Assembly: GCA_946220865.1 (NCBI GenBank) | Contig: CAMJYM010000007.1 | Location: forward strand, 1 to 64,000 | Reading direction: 5' to 3' | Origin: an uncultured Clostridia bacterium | GTDB lineage: Bacteria; Bacillota; Clostridia; Saccharofermentanales; DTU023 | Length of the DNA stretch: 64,000 nt | Shown: piece after piece, positions 32,445 to 40,642 of the stretch | Layout: every line of letters begins with the position of its first letter | Numbering within the stretch: position 1 is the first letter of the stretch | Position numbers and translations under genes: made by a program | The notes under the pieces: model-generated | What the model was told of the DNA's origin: nothing | The model's database searches: none | The model's input: the letters and a program-made list of their open reading frames with translations, nothing else

Positions 32445-33881
32445 ATGGGTGAATTTATTCCTGCCAAGACGAGCGTCAGGTGGTCTTCAGCAGCTGCGCT
32501 CACAGACATCGCAGGCGCAGGCAGAGCAGGTATAGGCCCATGTATCACAGGCACAGGCGCAGTGAGCAGCAGTTCAGACACCGCCGGCGCAGATGCAGCG
32601 AATAGAGGCTCAGACAAGCTCCGTTGCAAGGCCCCTCGCCTGGGCATCCTGCACTGTGATATGAATGCCTACTATGCTTCTGTCGAGCAAGTCCTGAACC
32701 CAGCCCTTAAAGGTCTGCCCATGGCCGTTTGCGGCTCGGTAGAGGACCGTCACGGAATTGTGCTGGCCAAGTCACAGGAAGCTAAAATCCAGGGGGTCAA
32801 AACCGGCGAGACTATCTGGCAGGCGCAGAGCAAATGTCCCCAGCTCCACATCGTGCCTCCTCACTATGAAGCTTATGTGCATTATTCCAAACGGGCACGG
32901 GCCATTTACGCTGAGGTCAGCAATCAGGTCGAGCCCTTTGGCCTCGATGAATGCTGGCTGGATGTACGGGGAAGCCGCCAGCTCTTTGGCTCTCCCGAAG
33001 AGATCGCCGAGCTGCTGCGGCAGCGTATCAAGCGGGAACTGGGTCTGACTATTTCCGTGGGCGTCAGTATCAACAAGGTCTTTGCCAAACTCGGCAGCGA
33101 CATGAAAAAACCTGATGCGGTCACCGTCCTGCTCAGCGAAGACATTCCCGACAAAGTCTGGAACTTGCCGGTCGAAGATCTTCTGGGCGTCGGCCCCGCA
33201 ACCAAACGAAAGCTCAATCTCTGGGGCATCAGTACCATCGGTCAGCTCGCCCACGCCCCGGCAGAACTTCTGCAGCGCCGCCTCGGCATCAACGGCTATC
33301 GGCTCTGGCGCTGGGCTAACGGCTGGGATGACGGGCGCGTGCGTGTGCTGGGCGAGAGCGGACCCGTCAGGAGTATCGGGCACAGTCTTACCCTGCGTCA
33401 CGATCTCGTCAGTAAAGAAAGCCTCTGGCCGGTTTTCCTGGCCCTTGCCCAGAATGTTGGTCTGCGTCTACGGAGCGGCGGTTTTCGTGCAGGTGGTGTG
33501 CAAATCAGCCTGCGCGACCAGAACTTCTTTCAGGAAGAATTTCAGACGCCGCTGCCCTACCCCAGCCACAGCAGCGTGTATCTTGCACGCTGCGCCTATA
33601 AACTCTTCACCTGCATGAGTGAGATGCCGGTCCCCCTCAGAGCCGTGGGCATCCGTGCCATCCAGCTCATTCCCCTGGAACAGCCGCTGCAGCTGAACTT
33701 TTTTTCGGATGCCCGGGAGCTGGAGCGCCTGGAGAAAATTGAGGACTGTATTTACAACCTGCGCGGGCGCTTTGGCGAAAAGAGCGTAAGCTGGGCTGTG
33801 CTTCAGCGCGACCTTGACTTTGCCGAACAAACCCCCGACGAAATCCATCCTCCGGGTCTGCCGGTCTTCGGGCCGAACTAA
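32445..33881 (+). CDS. dinB: DNA polymerase IV (DinB) with N-terminal extension
   Basis: A 478-residue Y-family translesion polymerase. The polymerase begins at about residue 66 (LGILHCDMNAYYASVEQVLN), with catalytic acidic residues in HCDMNAYY and in GLDECWLDV, and HhH elements in LLGVGPATKRKLNLWGI. DinB normally starts within a few residues of the first motif. Here a 65-residue Ala/Gly/Ser/Thr-rich lead precedes it, and the ATG at 32445 has a strong GAGGAGG, so the extension is probably translated. It is divergent from the ImmR/ImmA-like pair, a layout that suggests damage-triggered derepression without LexA. No LexA box is evident. Confidence 0.9.
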   Translation: MGEFIPAKTSVRWSSAAALTDIAGAGRAGIGPCITGTGAVSSSSDTAGADAANRGSDKLRCKAPRLGILHCDMNAYYASVEQVLNPALKGLPMAVCGSVEDRHGIVLAKSQEAKIQGVKTGETIWQAQSKCPQLHIVPPHYEAYVHYSKRARAIYAEVSNQVEPFGLDECWLDVRGSRQLFGSPEEIAELLRQRIKRELGLTISVGVSINKVFAKLGSDMKKPDAVTVLLSEDIPDKVWNLPVEDLLGVGPATKRKLNLWGISTIGQLAHAPAELLQRRLGINGYRLWRWANGWDDGRVRVLGESGPVRSIGHSLTLRHDLVSKESLWPVFLALAQNVGLRLRSGGFRAGGVQISLRDQNFFQEEFQTPLPYPSHSSVYLARCAYKLFTCMSEMPVPLRAVGIRAIQLIPLEQPLQLNFFSDARELERLEKIEDCIYNLRGRFGEKSVSWAVLQRDLDFAEQTPDEIHPPGLPVFGPN

Positions 33882-34036
33882 ATAACAAGGGCAAGAACGA
33901 AAGTAACGGCATCAGAGAATTTAACCGCAGCAGCGGTCTCAGAAAATTTGAGCTGAGCCGGAAGACTATGGCTTTTACAGACAGTGGTTTCACCCCTCGC
34001 CAAATCAGCGAACATGAGCCGAAACAGAGGCATCAA

Positions 34037-35083
34037 CTATTTTAGCCCCGTGCCGGAGCCTTTCGTCTCGCTGCTATTCACTTCAGCAGACTTGGTCTCA
34101 GCCGATTTCACTGCAGGAACAGGGGCTCCAGCCTTTTCTTCTTTCTTTTTCCGACGACTGTCGGCACGCCGCTTAAAGCCAACAATCAGCAAAACGATGA
34201 AGATAAGGACAAGCAGAATCGGCCAGAATTCCACGATAAAGAGGAGCAGATCTTCCAGCCCGGATTTCAGGCCCGTCAACGAAGCCGCAAAAGCCTCGCT
34301 GAGGCGGCTGGAAAAAGAGGGATCCTGAGAGGCTACAGGACTCAGCAAAAAAACCTCTTCCAGCGAGATGGAAAAATCTGAGAAATTCACCCTCCCCTCG
34401 ATCTCCCTCTGACTGGCCTCCATCTGGTCGATACGGCTCTGGCAGTCAATAATCTGCGACTGAATGGCCATGATATCTTCCATACTCTCGGCTTTTTTAT
34501 AGAGTTCATTGAAGGCGTCCAGTTTTTTCTTCTCTGAGACCAGGCGAAGCGCTGTATCGCTGTAGCTCTCTGTGAAATCCTGGCTATTAGAGGATGAGGA
34601 ACGAAGCGTACCCACCTCAGCGGTCACAGCTTTTCGGAAAAACTCAGCCTTGTCCCTGGGGATTTTAATTTGGAAGAAAGCCGAGTGGAGATCCTTTTCT
34701 TTACTTGGCCGAACGCTGAGATTTGAAGAAGAAATATAGCCCTCATTTTCAGCGATCAGGCGATCAAGAGTCGCCACGTCCTTTTCGTAGTCGGTGCTCT
34801 CCAGTTGAAAGCTGTAAGTAAGCGCAATCATGCGGCCGGAATCGTGCCTGACAGAGTCCTTCTCCTCTGCTTCAAACGCTTCCAATGCGGGCGCAGGAGC
34901 TTCTGCGCGCTTGGCCTCGAATTCTGCGGGGAAAGCCACGGTCGGAACATTCCGCCTGACACTTCCATTCATTTCGTCCGGCTGAAGCTCGCCGCTGGAG
35001 GGTTCAGAATTGGCCGCGCAGGCTGCAAAACAGGCACAGCAAAGCAGAAGGCTGAGCAAAATCCAGAGTACTTTCTTTTTCAT
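34037..35083 (-). CDS. DUF4349 lipoprotein
   Basis: A 348-residue cell-surface protein of unknown function. A lipoprotein signal (VLWILLSLLLCCACFA) ends at lipobox FAAC. The DUF4349 domain spans about 90-270 (MIALTYSFQLESTDYEKD, ENEGYISSSNLSV, a long amphipathic coiled coil at DALAxxLVSEKKK-like positions, then GRVNFSDFSISLEE). A membrane segment (WPILLVLIFIVLLIVGF) and a basic tail follow. It is therefore anchored at both ends. AAAGGAG precedes the ATG. It stands alone between dinB and the GH1 gene. Confidence 0.85.
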   Translation of the reverse strand: MKKKVLWILLSLLLCCACFAACAANSEPSSGELQPDEMNGSVRRNVPTVAFPAEFEAKRAEAPAPALEAFEAEEKDSVRHDSGRMIALTYSFQLESTDYEKDVATLDRLIAENEGYISSSNLSVRPSKEKDLHSAFFQIKIPRDKAEFFRKAVTAEVGTLRSSSSNSQDFTESYSDTALRLVSEKKKLDAFNELYKKAESMEDIMAIQSQIIDCQSRIDQMEASQREIEGRVNFSDFSISLEEVFLLSPVASQDPSFSSRLSEAFAASLTGLKSGLEDLLLFIVEFWPILLVLIFIVLLIVGFKRRADSRRKKKEEKAGAPVPAVKSAETKSAEVNSSETKGSGTGLK

Positions 35084-35190
35084 CGCGTGCTCCTTTCTCC
35101 GGTTTGCGCCGGACCCTTACAAAGATCATACGTGACAAAAAGCTTTTTTGTCACTGGCTAAGGCCATTCCAGCACGATAAAAGTTGCTTC

Positions 35191-35327
35191 TATGATAAAT
35201 TAAGTTCGGAAAGTAAAAACCGCTTGATGAATCCCCCGCAGGAGTGCCAGGAGAAAGTATGATAAATTAAGTTTGGAAAGTAAAACCGCTTCTTTGAAAA
35301 ATCCCAAGCAGGAGAACCAGGAGAAAG
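35191..35327 (+). repeat. Tandem duplication of the GH1 leader
   Basis: Two direct copies of about 67-70 bp (35191-35257 and 35258-35327). Both begin TATGATAAATTAAGTT, carry GGAAAGTAAAA and CCGCTT, and end CCAGGAGAAAG. Each ends with the ribosome binding site, the second directly in front of the GH1 start. The first copy would place an ATG at 35259 that quickly hits a stop, so it could act as a decoy start. Confidence 0.85.
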
Positions 35328-35328
35328 T

Positions 35329-36618
35329 ATGCAGTCTGAAAAAGCAGCCCTGAAATTCGGTGTGGCCACCGCTTCCGCTCAGATCGAAGGCGGAGCAGTC
35401 GGTTCCAACTGGAACCATTATTCCGACGCCGGTAAAATCCGCGATCACAGCAATATCCGGAGAGCCACCGACCACTGGAATCGTTACGAAGAAGACATTG
35501 AGCTTTTAGATGAGCTGGGCATCCGCACTTACCGCATGAGCGTGGAGTGGGCCCGCATAGAGCCTCAGGAGGGACAATGGAACCCCGAGGCCATCGCCCA
35601 TTACCGCCGGGAAATTCAGCTCATGCGGGACAGGGGCATCGAAGTTCTGCTGACCCTCTATCACTTCAGCCATCCCCAGTGGTTCGAAGATCGCGGAGCT
35701 TTTGCATGAAAAGAAAACATCCCCATTTTCCTGCGTTTTGTCGAATATACGGTAGAAGCGCTCGGCGACCTGATTCCCGCCTACTGTACGCTCAACGAAC
35801 CGAATGTCTACGCCGTCAACTGTTTTCTCTTTGGCGAGTGGCTGAACGAGGAGAAAAAACTTTTTAAGACACTGCGAGTCATGAGTATCTTCGCCTCCAT
35901 CCACCTGCTCAGCTATACAAAAATCCACGAAATTTATCGGCGTCACCAGTGGGGCGAGGTCAAGATCAGCCTGGCCCTGCACCTGCGCTGTTTCACCCCG
36001 GAAAAGGATAATTTTATCGACCGTGCAGGCGCCAAACTTTACGACCGACTCTTTCAAAGCGACTTTTTCCGCGCCATCACCAGCGGCCGCTTTCCCTTTC
36101 CTCTGCGAAATTTCAGCGGACTTAAAAGCGGCTGCTACCTGGACGCTATTGCCATCAATTATTATTCAAGGGGCATGGTCCATGCTTTTCGCCACTACGA
36201 TCAAAAGGGCGTGCCGCACAATGATCTGGGCTGGGAAATCTACCCTGAAGGCCTCATCCGCTCTGCCGAAAGCCTCTACAACATTTGTCCCCTGCCCATC
36301 ATGATTACCGAAAACGGCTGCTGCGATCAGGACGACCGCTTCCGGCCCCGCTTCATCTACGAGCACGTACGACTGCTCGAAGAGTCCGCCCTCCCCATCA
36401 CCCACTATTATCACTGGTGTTTCGTCGATAATTTTGAATGGAAAGAAGGCGAGCGTCCCCGCTTCGGCCTCGTCGCCTGCGATTATGAAACGCAGAAGCG
36501 CAGCCTCAAGAAAAGTGCGCTGATGTATCGCGAGCTCATCCTCCAGGGCGGCACAAGCCAGGACATCTATGAAACCTACGTCCAGAGCTTAGAATATCCC
36601 ATGGACGAGCCGGACTAA
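35329..36618 (+). pseudogene. GH1 beta-glucosidase with in-frame TGA
   Basis: A glycoside hydrolase family 1 protein (430 codons) that would hydrolyse beta-glucosides. N-terminal KFGVATASAQIEGG, acid/base Glu in CTLNEPNVYAVN and nucleophile Glu in IMITENGCCD are intact. Codon 127 (35707-35709) is TGA, between EDRGAFA and KENIPIFLRFVEY, and the frame then stays open to 36618. Many GH1 enzymes have Trp or another residue in this loop. With standard decoding this gives a 126-residue fragment, and an internal ATG at 35881 cannot rescue the acid/base residue. The rest shows no decay, so the stop is recent, a sequencing error, or read through. The TGG-to-TGA step is a single base change. Confidence 0.8.
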
Positions 36619-36623
36619 TTTTT

Positions 36624-36812
36624 GTGCAACGTAGCAACTAATGGATGGTTTTCCTTTGGTTTTTCTGATTTTTATGCAACTTAGCAACTAGTGGATGGGT
36701 CCGCGTGCAAGATTCAAAGTAGTGGATGGTTCGGCGTGCAAGTTCTCAAGTAATGGATGGTTTTAGCCTTAGTTGGCTGAGGCTAACCATCCACTACTTG
36801 AATTTTTGTCCA
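36624..36812 (+). repeat. 27-bp repeat block A with long hairpin
   Basis: Four direct units of 27 bp start at 36624, 36674, 36705 and 36736 (spacing 50, 31, 31). Each begins RTGCAA and ends with CAA, S, then TARTGGATGG and K-T. The last unit forms the left arm of a long hairpin (36746-36801), whose arms TCAAGTAATGGATGG and CCATCCACTACTTGA differ by one G-T pair. The same block occurs inverted at 42712-42912. It lies between the convergent GH1 gene and the alpha-galactoside operon, so the hairpin may also stop transcription, though no clear T-run follows. Confidence 0.85.
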
Positions 36813-36926
36813 AAATTCAGGAAATCCGAAATGAGAGCGGGGGCCAGCCGAGCTAAACCGCGCCACGTCTCGTTGGCTCCCACGCTGCGTTCTCGCCCTC
36901 ACCATGTCACGCGGCGCTGCCCCGCG

Positions 36927-38288
36927 CTAATGGACGTTCAGTTCGCCTTTTTGCTCCAGCTCACGGACAATTTTGCTGTAATAGTCTTCACTGATAATGT
37001 ACTTCCGGCGATAGATCCAGTAACCCAGCAAAATGAAGACCAGCGGCAGGACGAGCATAAAAATCTTGATGGTCAGCTTTCCGCTCGCATCGAGGACTTC
37101 AGCAGCAGTGTCCCCTGCCTTAACTCCCGAAAGCAGCAGGCAGAAACTGGTCAGGCCCATGGCTACAGCGCCGCCGATTTTATTGATGAGGGGCTGGACG
37201 GAGAAAGTGATGCTCTCGTTGCGTTTGCCCAGCTTGAGCTGGCCATATTCCACGGTATCCGCCAAAAACATTAACATCAGAAGCTGAATGAAAGCCTGGC
37301 CGACAAAGAGGAAAAGGGCGGCTAGGCTGATTAAGCCGAGGCTGCTGTCTGCGAAGAAAAAAATGGCGTAGCCCACGAGCACAAGGCCCGTTGCCAGCGC
37401 GTAAAAGCTGCGACGATTGAGGCGTTTTGATATGAGGGGAAAAATCGTGAGCGAGCTGAGCTGTGCGACGCCCACAACCGCACCGAGCACCGGATACATG
37501 TCCGCGTTCCCGAAAACATATTGCATAAAATAGATGGAAAGGGTTGTCGTGCTCATATAACCAATCGTAAAGAGAGACATCGAAAGGGTCGTCCAGAGCA
37601 GCTGATCGTTGGCGGTCAGCACGTGCCAGAGTCCAGCCAGACTGGTCTTTTCCTGCTCGTGGGTCTGGACTTTTTCGCGCACGCCGAAGATCGTAAAAAG
37701 CTGGAAAAACAACATCGCAAGGGTGCAGCCAAGTGCAATCTGGAACCAGGCCCGGCTGTCGCCCCCCAGGGCTTTGCTCAGCGGCTGCCAGCCGACCATG
37801 ATGGCAAACATCCCGAGATTCGCACAGATACGGGCAAAAGCCCCCATCTTCTCGCGCACTTTCTGATCGACACTGAGCGAAGGCAGCATGGACCAGTAGG
37901 CAATATCATTGAGGCCGTAAAAGATATCCCAGATCAGGTAAGCCAGCACAAAGACAAACACAAAGCGGGAATCACGGAAACCAAAATCCGTAAAGAAAAA
38001 CATATAGCTCACGCCCCCGACCAGAGCGCCGATCAGCATGGGCGGCTTGAATTTTCCTCTCTTCCAGCGGCCATTGTCGACGATGAGACCCATCAGCGGG
38101 TCATTGAGGGCATCGAAAACACGCAGAATCGTATAAATGAGACTGGTCGTGACAAAAAGGGCTTTGGGCAGATCCAGGACATTCGACAGATAATAGATCA
38201 GCGCATTTGCTTCGAGAGCGTAGAACATATCACGCCCGATGGTCCCGAGTCCGAAATAAATCATGTTTTTCCGGTCTTCGTGCTTCAT
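36927..38288 (-). CDS. GPH-family sugar:cation symporter (MelB-like)
   Basis: A 453-residue polytopic permease of the glycoside-pentoside-hexuronide family, which moves di- and oligosaccharides with sodium or protons. Typical parts are IYFGLGTIGRDMFYALEANA at the N-terminus, FDALNDPLMGLIVDN (the conserved cation-site loop), and WSMLPSLSVDQKVREKMGAFAR. About twelve hydrophobic segments are visible. It overlaps the GH36 gene by four bases and so belongs to the alpha-galactoside operon. The likely substrate is melibiose or raffinose-type sugars, inferred from the neighbours. Confidence 0.9.
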   Translation of the reverse strand: MKHEDRKNMIYFGLGTIGRDMFYALEANALIYYLSNVLDLPKALFVTTSLIYTILRVFDALNDPLMGLIVDNGRWKRGKFKPPMLIGALVGGVSYMFFFTDFGFRDSRFVFVFVLAYLIWDIFYGLNDIAYWSMLPSLSVDQKVREKMGAFARICANLGMFAIMVGWQPLSKALGGDSRAWFQIALGCTLAMLFFQLFTIFGVREKVQTHEQEKTSLAGLWHVLTANDQLLWTTLSMSLFTIGYMSTTTLSIYFMQYVFGNADMYPVLGAVVGVAQLSSLTIFPLISKRLNRRSFYALATGLVLVGYAIFFFADSSLGLISLAALFLFVGQAFIQLLMLMFLADTVEYGQLKLGKRNESITFSVQPLINKIGGAVAMGLTSFCLLLSGVKAGDTAAEVLDASGKLTIKIFMLVLPLVFILLGYWIYRRKYIISEDYYSKIVRELEQKGELNVH

Positions 38289-40642
38289 TTTTCTTCACCA
38301 CTTTCCTCTTGATAGTCTTCGGCCTGGAGCAGATAGAGCTGTGAGCCAAAATCACCCCAGAGCCGCAGATCTTTATGATAACCTGTGCCGATAAACTGAT
38401 TGTTCAGGCAAATGCCCGCCGCCAGTGCCGCGCCGCTGGCCTGAACAGAAAAAGCTCCATCATCCAGACTGTATCTGGCGTCGATCAGGGCAAAAAGCGG
38501 ACTGCGCGCTTTGATTTTGATGGGCAGGGCATGTTTGATCAGATGCCCGAAGCGGCGAAGCGCCAGCTTCTGCGGCACGGTTTTCAGCTGATAGCGTACT
38601 TCAGGCAGAAGGCCCTTCAGACAAAGCATATCATTGCTCTCAGCCGCCCGGGCAAGGGCCTGAGCCAGCAGCGCCACAGCTTTTTGACCAGACTCATCCA
38701 CACAGAGCCACTGATACTTGTTGGCTTTAAAGCTCTCGCCCCGATAAAATTTGCCAAATTGGAAAAGCCGCCGGTACTGTTTGTAAAAAGCCAGCTGCTG
38801 TTCGACTTCCTTCGCTTCTTCTTTGCTCAGTTCGCCGGGATCCAGCTCGTAGCCAAGCAGACCAAAAGCGGCCACATTGAAACGGGTGCTGAGGGGCGTG
38901 TCACGCAGGGTCTGCTGATGCGGGGCCAGCGAGACATGCGCCCCCATGCTGGAGAGTGGATAAAAAAGCGAAAGTCCACTTTGAATACGCAGCCGTTCAA
39001 TCGGGTCAGTGTTGTCGGAAGCCCAGATCTGCGGCGAAAAAGCCAGCATGCCGAGGTCAAAGCGATTGCCCCCGGAAGAACAGCTCTCCAGCAAGATCTG
39101 CGGCCGCGGCCCGAAAATGCGATCCAGAATCTCGTAGAGGCCTAGGATATAGCGATGACAGAACTCCCCGGCCAAGCAGCCAGGCGAATAAAATTCGCTC
39201 ATGTGCCGGTTCATATCCCATTTGACATAGTCAATTTCGGCGCTGTCCAGAAGCTCTGAGACTTCCTTCACAATGTAGTCGCGAACCTCCGGGCGAGTCA
39301 GATCCAGCAAAAACTGGTGCCGCGAGGTCAGCGGCTTAAGCCCGGGCGCGGAAATAGCGTAATCCGGATGGGCCCGATAGAGCTCGCTGTCCGGGTTGAC
39401 CGACTCCGGCTCCAGCCAGAGTCCGAAGCTGAGGCCCATCTCATGAATGCGGCGGGCCAGAGCCGGGAGACCGGAAGGAAGTTTTCCGGAATTAACCGTG
39501 TAATCTCCCAGACCGGCGCGGTCGTTGTCTCTCGCAGCAAACCAGCCATCGTCCAGCACAAAGAGCTCCACACCAAGTTTGCGCCCCTGTTCGGCCAGCT
39601 TCAGCAGTGTATTCTCGGTAAAGTCAAAATTCAGAGCCTCCCAGCTGTTCAGGAGAAGCGGGCGCTCTTTCATCCTCCAGGGACCGCGGACGATGTGCTC
39701 GTTGACAAAGCGATGAAAATTCTGGCTCAAGCCGTTCAGGCCCTGATCTGAAAAACTGAGGATCGCTTCGGGTGTCTCAAAAGTCGCTCCCTGGTCCAGA
39801 TACCAATGAAAGGACTGGGGATTGATCCCGCCCGCCACCCGAACAAGCTCGTGTGAACTTAATTCAAGCAGCGTGAAATGGTTGCCACTGTATATAAGGT
39901 TGAAGCCATAGACAAAGCCCTGATCCTCGTTTGCCCCTGCTTCGGCCAGAATCACCCCAGGATTCTGACGATTCGAAGAGTCCCCGGTAGTGCTCTGATT
40001 GATCAGAAGGCCCTGAACAAGCGGCTGTTCGGTTCTTTCCGCTTCCCGGATCCAATCGCCCGTCAGGCTGAGCATACGAAAGTTGCGATTGGGCAGATCC
40101 AGGAGAAAGCTCAGAAAACGGTGCAGAGTTACCGCTTCTTTTCCCTGATTCAATAAGACAGCCCGCCGGCTGATCACATTGGTCTCCGGATAAACGGTGT
40201 AGATCAACTGCAGACGCAGCGGATGTGCCTGCTCCTGCAGGGTCAGGGTCAGCGTCTGTACCCGGGAAGAATCCCCTGCTGTTGCGGTGGGCAGGCCCTG
40301 CATCGGCTTGACGCCATCACACAAGTCGTAGTCAACAAAGAGAAAATCATGGCTCAAACTGCCATCGGCAAAACACAGTTCCAGGGGCGGCTGACGATAA
40401 TCTCCCCGCCCGACGCCCGACCAGTTCAGGGGCAGATTGTCGAGGGAAAATTCGCTTTCCTCATCCCACATGACCTGAGAGCCATAGGGCATCGTCCGAC
40501 GATAACGCAGAGCCGCAGCATCTTCGGTCTGCACTCTGGGGCCATAGTAAATCTGTTCCAGATGGCCAAAATCCCCCACGCAGAAAAGATAGGAGCTGGC
40601 GTCTGTCTGCAGATGGAAAAGCTTGTCCCTGACTTCAATCAT
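38285..40642 (-). CDS. Alpha-galactosidase, GH36
   Basis: A 785-residue cytoplasmic alpha-galactosidase (no signal peptide). The N-terminal beta-supersandwich is followed by the barrel with LFVLDDGWFAARDNDRAGLG, nucleophile Asp in YVKWDMNRHMSE, the ESCSSGGNRFDLGML block, and acid/base Asp in IWASDNTDPIERL. The pattern is that of group I GH36 enzymes such as AgaA/RafA, though it is somewhat longer. It overlaps the GH13 gene by eight bases upstream and the symporter by four downstream, so the operon is tightly coupled. Confidence 0.93.
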   Translation of the reverse strand: MIEVRDKLFHLQTDASSYLFCVGDFGHLEQIYYGPRVQTEDAAALRYRRTMPYGSQVMWDEESEFSLDNLPLNWSGVGRGDYRQPPLELCFADGSLSHDFLFVDYDLCDGVKPMQGLPTATAGDSSRVQTLTLTLQEQAHPLRLQLIYTVYPETNVISRRAVLLNQGKEAVTLHRFLSFLLDLPNRNFRMLSLTGDWIREAERTEQPLVQGLLINQSTTGDSSNRQNPGVILAEAGANEDQGFVYGFNLIYSGNHFTLLELSSHELVRVAGGINPQSFHWYLDQGATFETPEAILSFSDQGLNGLSQNFHRFVNEHIVRGPWRMKERPLLLNSWEALNFDFTENTLLKLAEQGRKLGVELFVLDDGWFAARDNDRAGLGDYTVNSGKLPSGLPALARRIHEMGLSFGLWLEPESVNPDSELYRAHPDYAISAPGLKPLTSRHQFLLDLTRPEVRDYIVKEVSELLDSAEIDYVKWDMNRHMSEFYSPGCLAGEFCHRYILGLYEILDRIFGPRPQILLESCSSGGNRFDLGMLAFSPQIWASDNTDPIERLRIQSGLSLFYPLSSMGAHVSLAPHQQTLRDTPLSTRFNVAAFGLLGYELDPGELSKEEAKEVEQQLAFYKQYRRLFQFGKFYRGESFKANKYQWLCVDESGQKAVALLAQALARAAESNDMLCLKGLLPEVRYQLKTVPQKLALRRFGHLIKHALPIKIKARSPLFALIDARYSLDDGAFSVQASGAALAAGICLNNQFIGTGYHKDLRLWGDFGSQLYLLQAEDYQEESGEEK

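Noticed and set aside
35329..35709. Separate short gene made of the first 126 codons of GH1
   Set aside because: The downstream frame continues without shift and holds the rest of the same family, so this is one interrupted gene.
35707..35709. Selenocysteine codon in the GH1 gene
   Set aside because: GH1 enzymes have no selenocysteine, the position is not catalytic, and I see no clear bacterial SECIS-type stem-loop directly after the TGA.
36624..36762. Possible CRISPR array in the 27-bp repeats
   Set aside because: Spacing is 50, 31 and 31 bases, leaving spacers of 4 to 23 bases, spacers resemble those of the other block, and there are no cas genes.
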